Shown here one piece after another: positions 8,985 to 18,600 of a stretch of DNA of 64,000 nt; position 1 is the first letter of the stretch, and every line of letters starts with the position of its first letter. The DNA comes from M3007 sp965249785 (GTDB lineage: Bacteria > Bacteroidota > Bacteroidia > Chitinophagales > Saprospiraceae): contig CBDFMU010000022.1 of assembly GCA_965249785.1 (NCBI GenBank), positions 248,001-312,000 on the forward strand, written 5' to 3'. The notes below the pieces were generated by a model. It was not told the DNA's origin. It saw only the letters and a program-made list of their open reading frames with translations, and did no database searches. The translations under genes and the position numbers were made by a program.

Positions 8985-9527
8985 CTATTTACTTACTTCT
9001 TCTACCCTTGTCGTCGGAGTAAGCGCGTTGGTTTGGCGGTGTTTCAGCGTAGAAGGGGCCACTCCTAAATCCGCAGATACGGGCACTTCCGGGAACTGCG
9101 TTTCCAGTCCCATGCGGATGATGGCCAGGTGATGTACAGCGTGATCAAAAGCGTATTGCAACTCCCGCCCCAGACTCGATAAATAAGTCGGCCCATCGCC
9201 AGCTGTGTCTGAGAATTCGCTCTGCACGTGCAGCAATTGATGGCCGTCCAGGCCGCGAACGACAGCCACAATATTTTCCAACACCGTCAGGGCCGTCGCC
9301 GGATTTTCGGAGAGGGCATCATTGCGTTTGCGGCGATTATAATCTACCTGACCTGTTTCATTACCTTCGAGCAGACAGGTATAGAATTCGAGGATATGTC
9401 GAAAATGCTGGCCAATAGTACTGTCGTGAAACAGCGGTATTGGGCTAGTGTACATCGCTACGGTCAAGCGTCGGAGCAAATCCGATAGTTGCTCCGTGAT
9501 TAGTAGCGTTCCATATTGGGCGTTCAT
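8985..9527 (-). CDS. DinB-like four-helix protein
   Basis: The protein has 180 residues. The sequence IGQHFRHILEFYTCLLEG, the YNRRKRND block and AFDHAVHHLAIIRMGL supply three histidine-containing segments, as expected for a DinB/YfiT-type metal-binding four-helix bundle. The function is unknown; family members include thiol transferases and damage-inducible proteins. The following minus-strand genes encode DoxX and ATP-grasp proteins and the preceding one an NRDE protein (71-base gap), which suggests co-transcription but no common pathway. Confidence 0.72.
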   Translation of the reverse strand: MNAQYGTLLITEQLSDLLRRLTVAMYTSPIPLFHDSTIGQHFRHILEFYTCLLEGNETGQVDYNRRKRNDALSENPATALTVLENIVAVVRGLDGHQLLHVQSEFSDTAGDGPTYLSSLGRELQYAFDHAVHHLAIIRMGLETQFPEVPVSADLGVAPSTLKHRQTNALTPTTRVEEVSK

Positions 9528-9597
9528 ACAAGAGATATTTGGACAAAAGTGGAAATTAAATAGAAATTTTCCGATACCTATTACAAAAACAACAGCT

Positions 9598-10317
9598 TTA
9601 TGATCTCTTTTCAGGCCGTAAAGTCATGACGCGGACATCCCGATGGCCGTGCTGCAAATCAAAATAGCGCATCCGCACCGTCGCTGCTTGCTGTGCCACC
9701 TGGGTAATGCTCACTGTCTGGACGCGCCCGCCTCGATTCATCACGAAGTCATTTTCCGGGTCATTTACGCTGCCCTGGCGATGGAGTGCCAATAGCGCAG
9801 CGGCAGTTGGCTGATGACTGGACAACCAATCGCGGAACACTTGCTCGCGGCGTTGCTGCATGTCTTTCGGGTAGAGCGTGGCCGAGCACCAGAAATGCGG
9901 CTGATCCACTGGCAAGTCTTTCCGATACAACTCCACGCCGTCCCAGCGCAATTCCTGCACTTGTTTATTAGTAAAGACTAGTAACGTAAAGGGTTCTATT
10001 CCGGTGAAATCATACCTGGCCAGAAAATCGGCCGGATTTTCTGCTTCCAGATAATCGAGCAGCAACAAACCTCGACTACGGCGGTAAGGTGGCTGATGGT
10101 GGTGTTTTATAAATGCGCCATTTAGTAAACAAGCCGTTTGGCCAGTATTAGTCGCCACCATCCAGCTGCCGCCCGCCTTCGTGTCGCGGGGAAAAAGCAG
10201 GCTGCGATACTGGTTTTTTACCCGCGAAATAGTTTCTGGAGAGCGAGTTGGAGCTTCGTCGCGGTTGTGGGTAAGTAGGAAGCCGTTTTTAGTAGGGTAG
10301 TAGGTGACGGTGCACAT
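9598..10317 (-). CDS. NRDE/TANGO2 family protein
   Basis: The protein has 239 residues when started at ATG 10317, which gives MCTVTYYPTKNGFLLTHNRD. The cysteine at position 2 and the NRDE block are family hallmarks, so the longer frame from 10365 is rejected. Bacterial NRDE proteins and their eukaryotic relative TANGO2 have been linked to heme handling and membrane traffic, but the biochemical role of the bacterial form is not settled. The C-terminal region keeps QTVSITQVAQ. Upstream lies a palindromic repeat. Confidence 0.85.
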   Translation of the reverse strand: MCTVTYYPTKNGFLLTHNRDEAPTRSPETISRVKNQYRSLLFPRDTKAGGSWMVATNTGQTACLLNGAFIKHHHQPPYRRSRGLLLLDYLEAENPADFLARYDFTGIEPFTLLVFTNKQVQELRWDGVELYRKDLPVDQPHFWCSATLYPKDMQQRREQVFRDWLSSHQPTAAALLALHRQGSVNDPENDFVMNRGGRVQTVSITQVAQQAATVRMRYFDLQHGHRDVRVMTLRPEKRS

Positions 10318-10401
10318 TTTTAGTTTTTGACAAAAATTTATAGAATTGATAGTAATGCGAATCATGGGTTAAAAATGGGTACTGATTTTCAGATGGTTAG
10401 C

Positions 10402-10438
10402 GACCAGGCCTGTCAGGTTTTTTGAAACCTGGCAGGTC
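10402..10438. repeat. CCTGTCAGGTTT palindromic repeat
   Basis: CCTGTCAGGTTT (10409-10420) pairs with AAACCTGGCAGG (10425-10436), one wobble pair, with further GACC/GGTC pairing outside. It lies between the divergently spaced NRDE and LysE genes. The rest of 10439-10567 contains a GATAGTCAACGC fragment of the dispersed element and nothing else recognisable. Confidence 0.6.
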
Positions 10439-10567
10439 TCACATTCTGCCTACTATACGATAGTCAACGCCAAGTATTTATGAATGAAAGATAAATGCAA
10501 CGTGCTGACAATCAAATGTCTCAACATTCTCAGCGCCTACTATAGATTACAATGTACTTATCTGCAT

Positions 10568-11188
10568 TCAACTAATCAGTATAGTCACCACCAGTTTCCC
10601 GGCTAATAACAAAAAAATTACCCCCACTATCCGATTAGCCACCTTCCCAACCTTATCCGATCGTTGCACCACCTTTTGTCCTGCCCAGGCGTACAGCGAC
10701 AACGTAGTTATTGTCCCCAAACTCACCCCCGTGGCAAATACAAGGACCGACAGCCGATGATCCGGCCACCAGCCGACCATGTGCAACCAACCGCAATACG
10801 TGAACCAATAGGGGAGTGCCAACAAATTGAACAAACTGATCAATGCTCCCCGTCCCAATTGTCTGCAGGCTTTGCCTTTAGAAACTTTGCTCGTCTGCGG
10901 CTTTGGAGGAGCCGCCCAAAACAATAAATACAGCCCAAGACCGACAAAAACCGGCAAACTCACCCACTGAAAAATGCGTTCTGCGCCATCCTGTATGAGG
11001 AACCAATCGGCCAATATACTAGCCAGCCACGCTTGCCCAAATTCTACCAGAGCAGCCCCTAACGCCATCCACAGCGCCATCTGCAAACCCTGCCGAATAG
11101 CCGTGTATGCGACCGCCAAACTGATCAATCCCGGCGGCAAGGAACCGATCAAACTTAACCCGAAACCAGCGAGGAGCAGCAACAACAT
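10568..11188 (-). CDS. LysE/RhtB family exporter
   Basis: This 206-residue integral membrane protein has about six helices. The N-terminal GSLPPGLISLAVAYTAIRQG is the LysE/RhtB signature (PPGP-like loop), and the rest has the alternating hydrophobic pattern of the family. Such proteins export amino acids or small metabolites by proton antiport. The substrate cannot be told. It is divergent from the SNF2 helicase gene, with 92 bases between the two starts that must hold both promoters. Confidence 0.85.
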   Translation of the reverse strand: MLLLLLAGFGLSLIGSLPPGLISLAVAYTAIRQGLQMALWMALGAALVEFGQAWLASILADWFLIQDGAERIFQWVSLPVFVGLGLYLLFWAAPPKPQTSKVSKGKACRQLGRGALISLFNLLALPYWFTYCGWLHMVGWWPDHRLSVLVFATGVSLGTITTLSLYAWAGQKVVQRSDKVGKVANRIVGVIFLLLAGKLVVTILIS

Positions 11189-11280
11189 GGGGCAATTTTA
11201 AGGCAAAGCCCGGAAATCAATGCAGCAGATTTTCTACCTTCGCGACCTTTTACCAACCACGGCCCACCCACGAACCGCGC

Positions 11281-14196
11281 ATGACCTGCCAAATCGTTTT
11301 TAATCTCTATCCTTTTACCGAAAACTGCTACTTACCCACCGCCAATATCATCCAGACGGATCGTGACGGCACACTCTTGCATTTGGTACAACAGGCACTA
11401 CCCACTACGGTTGGGGCATACGGCTTGATAATCAACCCGGTACAAGCGCAATTGCTGGCTATCGTGCAGACGTTGCGGCCAGCCAGCATCGAAACCCGGT
11501 TCAAGGCACCCAAAGCAAAAGTCGCCACGCCATTGGCCCAACTACTTCTGGACGCAGCGACCCGACCGACCGTGGAGGCCTATATTCAGCGACAATTGGC
11601 GACGTGGTTGGCCGAAATAGTCCAGCATAGTTTGCCCATTACATTGGATGTGGAACGGCGAACGCTGGCCAAAGACGTATTGCTGGCCCTGCCCAAAGAC
11701 GATTTGGTGCCGCATTTGGCTTTTCATAAAACGCCCGCTGGAATCGAATACCGCCTGCAACTTGGCACGGAAACCGACAAATGGAACATTCGCGAGCAGG
11801 ACGTAATCCCACTCACCAACACCGATCCCGCCTGGTTGCTGGTCGGCCATACACTTTGCCGCGTGCCGGGCATCAATGGTAATATGGTGCGGCCCTTTCG
11901 TCAGAAAGACGTCTTACAAATTCCACCCGATAAAGAACGCCTGTATTTTCGGCAATTTATTGCCAAAAGTGTGCGCCGTAGCCGGGTAGAGGCTCAAGGT
12001 TTTACGGTACAGCAAACCAATGATTTATCTACTACTCGACTAGAAGTTATAGAAAATATACTGGATAGCCGTTGGTTAATCCGCCCAACCTTTGTCTACG
12101 CCGGGGCCGAGTTTGCGGCGGGCGAACGTCGCGACCGGGTTACTACGCTCGATATTCCTGCGGACGACCAGCCGGGTGAAGTCACCGTCCATTTGGTGTG
12201 TCGCCAGCCTATACTGGAAAATGAGCGACTGGCCACGATAGCTGATTTAGGTTTACACCTTGAAAATCAACACTATGCAGTGCCAGATGACTCGCAACTA
12301 GGCGACTGTGTGAGTTGGTTGGCCAAACACCAAACGAGTCTGATCGCTGCTGGCTTTACCCTGATCGCGCCCCAGGTGAATGGCCAAACGGTGGCTTTGC
12401 TACTAGCAGATATTCAAGTACGCGTGCAAGCGCACAACGATTGGTTTGATGTGCAGGGCGACGTGCAGGTGGGCGATTTCTCCTTTCCGTTCCATGCGCT
12501 GTTGCGCCATTTGCGGCGGCATGACCCGTTTTTTCGACTCCCCGATGCTACGTTTTTTCTGATTCCCGAAGCCTGGTTTTCCCGCTATGCTGATCTGGCT
12601 GGGGCGGTACAGGAAGTAGATGGAAGTGTTCGTTTGCCCAAAGCACTGTACACTTTGTTGCAAGGAATTTCTACGGAAATGGCCGCCGATTTTCCCGATC
12701 TTGATCTGGAAAACATTGATTATCAGCCTACTATTGATTTGAAAGCCGATTTGCGTCCTTACCAGTTGCGCGGGGTGAAGTGGCTGATCGGTCATTATCA
12801 ACAAGGTTTTGGGGCTTGTCTGGCCGACGATATGGGTCTGGGCAAAACGTTGCAAACCATTGCGTTACTGCTTTATGTAAAAAATCTGGCCAATGAAAAA
12901 ATGGATGTCAGATCAGAAAGCATCCAACAACTTGATCTTTTTCAGCAACATCGCCAGAAATTACGTCTGCTGCAAGCATTAATCATTTTGCCTGCGTCGC
13001 TGGTATTCAATTGGCAGCGGGAACTGGCCAAGTTTGCGCCCTCGTTGTTTGTGTATGTGCATACCGGGCCAAATCGCCAGAAAGACGCACGGATGCTGGC
13101 GGGTCAGGATGTGGTGCTGACTACTTATCACACTGCCCGGCAAGACCTGAAAGTACTAGAAAAGGTAAATTGGCAATTCATTATTCTGGATGAAAGTCAA
13201 CAGATTAAAAACCATACGTCGGAGGTATCGCGGGTAATACGTGGACTGCATGGACAACACAAAATATCGTTGAGCGGTACGCCCATCGAGAATTCGCTGG
13301 CCGACTTATGGACGCAAATGGAATTTATCAATCCAGCTACTTTGGGCAGCTTCCCGGAGTTCAAAAAGCAGTTTTTATTGCCCATTGAAAAGCAACAGGA
13401 CGAGCGGGCCAAGGCCAAATTGTTCCATCTGGTGCGCCCGTTTTTCCTGCGCCGCACCAAACAGGAAGTAGCCCCCGACTTGCCCACTTTGACCGAACAG
13501 GTTTTCTATACCGAAATGGCGACCGAGCAGCGTAAACGTTACGAAGAAACGAAATCGGCGGTGCGCAACGAAATACTCGCGCTGTTTGATGACCCAAAGA
13601 ACCGCTTCGCCGCCATCCAGGCTTTGATGCGGCTACGCCAGCTGGCCAATCACCCGCGCCTGATGGATGCAGCTTATACGGGTAAAAGTGGCAAATTCGA
13701 TGATGTGCTGGCCCAATGGGATACCGTGCGTCGGGCCGGACATAAAGTGTTGTTTTTCAGCACTTTTGAAAAACATTTGCAACTATTTCGGGCCGTATGG
13801 GAGACCGAAAAACAACCTTATGCCTGGCTCACCGGCGACACGCCCATGCCCGACCGCGCCCGCGAAGTGGCTCGTTTTCAGGAAGATCCGACGGTGCAAG
13901 CCTTTTTCATCACCCTCACCGCTGGGGGCGTAGGCCTCAACCTTACCGCCGCCGACTACGTCTTCCTGCTCGATCCCTGGTGGAACCCGGCCAAGGAAGA
14001 TCAAGCTATTGCCCGCGCCCACCGCATCGGGCAGCAGCGTCCGGTGACCGCCCTGCGCTTCATTGCACGTGACACCATTGAGGAAAAGATACGGGTGTTG
14101 CAGGAGCAGAAGCGGCGACTGGGTGAAGGTTTGTTCGGGGATGGCGAGGAAATGGGGGAATGGAACCGGGAGGATTTGGAGGTGTTGTTAGGGTAG
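11281..14196 (+). CDS. SNF2-family DEAD/DEAH-like helicase
   Basis: The protein has 971 residues. The first 480 or so form a lineage-specific region without a recognised domain. The motor follows: RPYQLRGVKWLIGHYQQG, Walker A DDMGLGKT near residue 516, Walker B DESQ near 635, LSGTPIENSLADLW, and helicase domain 2 with FFITLTAGGVGLNL, DPWWNPAKEDQAIARAHRIG and a DTIEEKI C-terminal block. Bacterial SNF2 proteins translocate on duplex DNA and remodel protein-DNA complexes, RapA-style. The Walker B of DESQ instead of the common DEAQ/DEAH is a mild variation. The gene is monocistronic by its spacing. Confidence 0.92.
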   Translation: MTCQIVFNLYPFTENCYLPTANIIQTDRDGTLLHLVQQALPTTVGAYGLIINPVQAQLLAIVQTLRPASIETRFKAPKAKVATPLAQLLLDAATRPTVEAYIQRQLATWLAEIVQHSLPITLDVERRTLAKDVLLALPKDDLVPHLAFHKTPAGIEYRLQLGTETDKWNIREQDVIPLTNTDPAWLLVGHTLCRVPGINGNMVRPFRQKDVLQIPPDKERLYFRQFIAKSVRRSRVEAQGFTVQQTNDLSTTRLEVIENILDSRWLIRPTFVYAGAEFAAGERRDRVTTLDIPADDQPGEVTVHLVCRQPILENERLATIADLGLHLENQHYAVPDDSQLGDCVSWLAKHQTSLIAAGFTLIAPQVNGQTVALLLADIQVRVQAHNDWFDVQGDVQVGDFSFPFHALLRHLRRHDPFFRLPDATFFLIPEAWFSRYADLAGAVQEVDGSVRLPKALYTLLQGISTEMAADFPDLDLENIDYQPTIDLKADLRPYQLRGVKWLIGHYQQGFGACLADDMGLGKTLQTIALLLYVKNLANEKMDVRSESIQQLDLFQQHRQKLRLLQALIILPASLVFNWQRELAKFAPSLFVYVHTGPNRQKDARMLAGQDVVLTTYHTARQDLKVLEKVNWQFIILDESQQIKNHTSEVSRVIRGLHGQHKISLSGTPIENSLADLWTQMEFINPATLGSFPEFKKQFLLPIEKQQDERAKAKLFHLVRPFFLRRTKQEVAPDLPTLTEQVFYTEMATEQRKRYEETKSAVRNEILALFDDPKNRFAAIQALMRLRQLANHPRLMDAAYTGKSGKFDDVLAQWDTVRRAGHKVLFFSTFEKHLQLFRAVWETEKQPYAWLTGDTPMPDRAREVARFQEDPTVQAFFITLTAGGVGLNLTAADYVFLLDPWWNPAKEDQAIARAHRIGQQRPVTALRFIARDTIEEKIRVLQEQKRRLGEGLFGDGEEMGEWNREDLEVLLG

Positions 14197-14305
14197 AGAA
14201 GCAGACTGACCCGTCCTGAAAAATTTATGTATTAAAGACGTTCTGCACTGGGATTACGAAACTAATGATTGTTTGCCAGACCCTGTCTTTACAAACAGAA
14301 ATGCC

Positions 14306-14313
14306 TATCTTTG
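14306..14313 (+). promoter_or_regulatory. TAnnTTTG promoter element before the HNH pair
   Basis: TATCTTTG at 14306 matches the Bacteroidota -7 consensus and lies 21 bases before ATG 14335. This supports that start over the longer frame from 14269, which would begin upstream of the promoter. A clear -33 TTTG at the usual distance is not seen. Confidence 0.5.
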
Positions 14314-14334
14314 CATAACACAGCGCACCTGAAA

Positions 14335-14739
14335 ATGACTACTATACAAATTCACCCTAATACAAAAGTGGCAGTGGATGATGTACTCAATGGTGTAGCC
14401 ACGCTGGCTACGCCTGAATTGGAAGACTTTTTCCAGAAAGTAGCGCAGGTATTGGCTGAGCGGAAAGCACCTCATTTATCGAAGCGTGAATCGGAATTAC
14501 TTCAAAAAATCAACGCGGGTTATCCAGATGGAATGACCAAGCGTTACGAGTACCTTTTATCTCAACAGAAAAAACAAGCTATATCCCTTGCCGAACAGCA
14601 AGAACTTATTAGCATTGTTGATCTCTTTGAAATATTTGATACTAAACGGGTAGAATTTCTGCTGGCACTAGCACAATTGCGTAATATTTCTCTGGAAGAA
14701 CTGCTAAAAAACATGAAGCGGCCCTCGGCTTCAAAATAG
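14335..14739 (+). CDS. Unknown protein coupled to an HNH endonuclease
   Basis: This 134-residue acidic, mostly helical protein begins MTTIQIHPNTKVAVDDVLNG and has no signal peptide or membrane segment. I do not recognise a named domain. The stop TAG is separated by one base from the ATG of the HNH gene, so the two are almost certainly translated together. Such tight pairing suggests the small protein regulates, delivers or restrains the nuclease; that is inference. Promoter position and the poor N-terminus of the longer frame decide the start. Confidence 0.75.
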   Translation: MTTIQIHPNTKVAVDDVLNGVATLATPELEDFFQKVAQVLAERKAPHLSKRESELLQKINAGYPDGMTKRYEYLLSQQKKQAISLAEQQELISIVDLFEIFDTKRVEFLLALAQLRNISLEELLKNMKRPSASK

Positions 14740-14740
14740 C

Positions 14741-15166
14741 ATGACTAAGCAGTATATTTCTCAAAAAATAAGAGAGTTCATTGCCGAAAGAGCACATTTC
14801 AGACGTGAATACTGTCAATCCCGTGCTGATTGTGCCTGCGAATCGTTTGAAGCGGAACATGCTTTTCCAGAATCACAGGGCGGATCTAATAAACCTGATA
14901 ACCTGGCTTTTACCTGTCGAGGGTGTAACAGCCGTAAATCAGATCGAACAGAGGCCCTTGATTCGTTCACGCAACAATTGGTGCCGCTGTTTCATCCTAG
15001 AAAGGACCTCTGGACAGAACATTCTGCCTGGGATGAAACATATTTGCAGGTGATCGGGCTTAGCCCCTGTGGTCGAGCTACTGTGAATGCATTACAACTC
15101 AATCGCCAGGGACTAGTTAACCTTCGCCAATTGATGAAACTGGGCGGTATACATCCACCTGATTAA
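14741..15166 (+). CDS. HNH endonuclease
   Basis: The protein has 141 residues. The nuclease core is visible at about 28-70: EAEHAFPESQGGSNKPDNLA followed by CRGCNSRKSD. It has the central His, the Asn-Leu pair and a Cys-x-x-Cys of the zinc-binding HNH subtype; an earlier CQSRADCAC may contribute more cysteines. It should cleave or nick DNA with a divalent metal. It overlaps no methylase and has no toxin partner of known type, only the unknown gene one base upstream. Defence or mobile-element roles are possible but not shown. Confidence 0.85.
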   Translation: MTKQYISQKIREFIAERAHFRREYCQSRADCACESFEAEHAFPESQGGSNKPDNLAFTCRGCNSRKSDRTEALDSFTQQLVPLFHPRKDLWTEHSAWDETYLQVIGLSPCGRATVNALQLNRQGLVNLRQLMKLGGIHPPD

Positions 15167-15684
15167 AAGAAAAAAAGCGAGTCTTACAATCCCTCCGTAG
15201 CAGGATGTATAAAGCAAGCTACAAGCATTGATTCTCTCCTTTCCATTGCATTATTGATTTATGAAGGCAACTGGCGGCAACTGGTTGATTAGGCAAATCC
15301 TTGGCTTTTATTAGGTTGCTAAGTGCCTCAGTTTTTCCGGCACATAGCCTGTTGCGGGCTGAAAATTTTCAGAAACTATCTTGCATTGGGTATGCAGACA
15401 AATCGTTGATATTACAACCTGTTGTTTATCAATTGATTAAAAGAAAAGTTTGTTATACATTAACCATGCAGTGTCCAAAATCACCCTTGTGGCAAGTACA
15501 CAAAGGCCCAAAAAAATGGATCGGAAATTAGTTGTGGATTGAATTTTGTAGTCAGTCACCGAATGATCTAAATTTTCTGGCGACTTGAATTGGATGGTCA
15601 AATCTTCCAGCCAAGTATGCAAGCCCAGAAAATGCTGTAACACCAGTGCTTTCTATAATCTTTATCCGGTAAACCGATTACCAC
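15167..15684. other. Intergenic region without recognisable feature
   Basis: These 518 bases contain only short frames without family resemblance. No palindrome of the kinds found elsewhere, no promoter match and no RNA gene was recognised. Confidence 0.5.
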
Positions 15685-18600
15685 ATGAGACTTTCATACC
15701 TGTCTTTGCTAGGCTGTTTTTTGGGCCTGCTTGCTCCTGTTTTGGTTCGAGCGCAATGCAACCCGACTGCCGCCGAAATCCCGCATAACGGCTTTGACGA
15801 AGACTGCGACGGACTCGATGATATTTTTCTGACCTTGCCGCCCTATATTTATATGGTGGAAGGCCAGGATTTTGAGCTCTATTTCCGAAATGTGATCCTC
15901 TCCAAACATCCGCTGGACTACGTTTTTTCGGTTAATACGCCGTTGAATGGACAGAATTTGGGTCAAAAGTGGGCTTTTACTCCCGCTGGAAACAATATTG
16001 GCGAATTTCCAATATCCATTACGGTGAAAAGCAATGGCGGACAAACCCTGGCCTCAGCCGCTTCTACGGTACGCATTAGTCCGGCTGCCGCGCCACCAGA
16101 TATGTCCACCAAACGGCTGCTGCTGCTGGGTCATAGTTTCTTTGACCAGGGCTATTTGCCAGAGTATATTTACGAACGCACCCATCAGCCCGGCAATCCG
16201 CCGATCACGTTCCACGGTAAACGCCAGAGTTGGGCCAATGCGCTGGCTCGGCATGAAGGGCATGGTGGCAAACAGGCCCGCTGGTTTTATCAGGATCCGG
16301 ACAGCCCCGTTCGCTATGGTGGCAAAGTGAATATGCGGCAATATTTCAATGAAGTAGTATGTCCGGGCTGTGGCCCCGATTGGATGGTATTCCATCTGGA
16401 TATTAACGAATTTTGCGCTTATAGTTCATTGATTGGCACCACTTTGCAGGAAATAGACGACTCCATCGTCAGTGGCTGGAATCGGTATTCTACCCGGCTC
16501 ATTGATTCCGTCCGGGTGGCTTCGCCCAATACCAAAATCGCCATCTGTTTCTCGCCTATGCCCAACGCTCGGGAAAGTGCCTTTCAATCAACTTACGGTG
16601 GTTATCCAGTGCTGAATGATCGCTGGCGTTGGCAAAAAATCATTTCCCGGCTATTATTTAAAAACGTGGAACGCTACGGCAATCGCGAGGCGGAAAATAT
16701 TTACCTGATCCCCGAGCATCTGGATCTCGACGATTTTGCAGAATATAGCCCGATTGATGCCCTCCACCCGGAGCCATTCGACAACGATATTAACACCCAC
16801 TGTGGGTATATGGAGATTGCCAAAAGCATCTATGCCTGGATTCGCTGGGTGGAATTTCATCCCAATTCGTCGCCCGTGGTACTGCATACCTACTTCCACG
16901 ATGCCGATGGTGATGGTTATGGCAATGCTGTGCAAATCCAAATGGCCGCCAGTGCTCCGCTGGGTTATGTTGGGCAGTCCGGCGATTGTAACGACAACAA
17001 TCCGAATGTCCACCCCGGCGCGGTGGAAGTTTGTAGCAATAATATAGACGACGACTGCGACGGGGCCATTGATGAAGATTTTATTGCTCCAATAGCCGGT
17101 TGCCTCGGTACAGTACAACTGCCGCTGGATGCCAGTGGAGCAGCTACTTTGACGGTCGCGCAAGTCAATCAGGGCAGTTTTGATGCCTGCTCTGCGGTGA
17201 CGTTTTCATTGAGCAAGAACCATTTTTCTTGTGTTGATCTCGGCACCAATACGGTCACGTTGCATCTCCAAGATGCTAGTGGAAATTCAAATTTTTGTGA
17301 GTCGGCGATAAAAGTAGTGGATGTGCTGCCCCCGGTACCGTCTTGCCACAGTACAGTACAGTTACCGCTGGATGCTAGCGGAGCAGCTACTTTGACGGTC
17401 GCGCAAGTCAATCAGGGCAGTTTTGATGCGTGTTCTGCGGTGACGTTTTCGTTGAGCAAAAGCCATTTTTCTTGTGTTGATCTCGGCACCAATACGGTCA
17501 CTTTGCACGTGCAGGATGCGGCTGGGAACGCAAGTTTTTGCGAGTCGGCGATAAAAGTAGTGGATGTGCTGCCTCCGGTGTCGTCTTGCCACAGTACGGT
17601 ACAGTTACCGCTGGATGCCAGCGGAGCAGCTACTTTAACAGTCGCGCAAGTCAATCAGGGCAGTTTTGATGCCTGCTCTGCGGTGACGTTTTCGTTGAGC
17701 AAGAGCCATTTTTCTTGTGTTGATATCGGTATAGACACGGTCACGTTGCACGTGCAGGATGCGGCTGGGAACGCAAGTTTTTGTAAGACGGCGGTGCAAG
17801 TAGTGGATTTGCTGCCTCCAGTGCTGTCTTGCCACAGTACGGTACAACTGCCGCTGGATACTAATGGGGAAGCTATTTTGACGGTCGCGCAAGTCAATCA
17901 GGGCAGTTTTGATGCGTGCTCTGCGGTGACGTTTTCGTTGAGCCAAAGCCATTTTTCTTGTGTTGATCTTGGTATAGATACGGTCACGTTGCACATGCAG
18001 GATGCGGCTGGGAACGCAAGTTTCTGTAAGACGGCGGTGCAAATAGTTGATGTACTAACACCAGTGTCGTCTTGCCAAAATACGGTACAGTTACTGCTGG
18101 ATACTAATGGAGAAGCCACTTTAACGGTCGCGCAAGTCAATCAGGGCAGTTTCGACGCCTGTTCTGCGGTGACGTTTTCGTTGAGCCAGAGCCATTTTTC
18201 TTGTGTTGATCTCGGTATAGACACGGTCACGTTGCAGGTACAGGATGCGGCTGGGAACGCAAGTTTTTGCAAGACGGCGGTGCAAGTAGTAGATTTGCTA
18301 GCACCGGTACTGATTTGTCCCGATCTTTCGCTGGATCTCGGCCCCTCTGGGCAAAGAGTGGTCTCGGCAGCCGAATTGGGGGCACAAGCCACCGACAATT
18401 GTGGGCCAACGACCTGGCAACCCTTCAATGACTTGCATTTGACTTGCCAGCAAGCCAACACTACCCTCACCTTTGTGCTGACGGCGCAGGACAATTCCGT
18501 CAATATCGCCACCTGCGTAGTAGAAATTTTTGTCACCGACACCACCGATGTGGATGGCGATGGAATAAGTAACTGCCTGGATGCCTGCCCGAATGATTCC

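Noticed and set aside
15301..15531. 76-codon frame in the spacer before the MopE protein
   Set aside because: No family resemblance, no promoter and no neighbour context.
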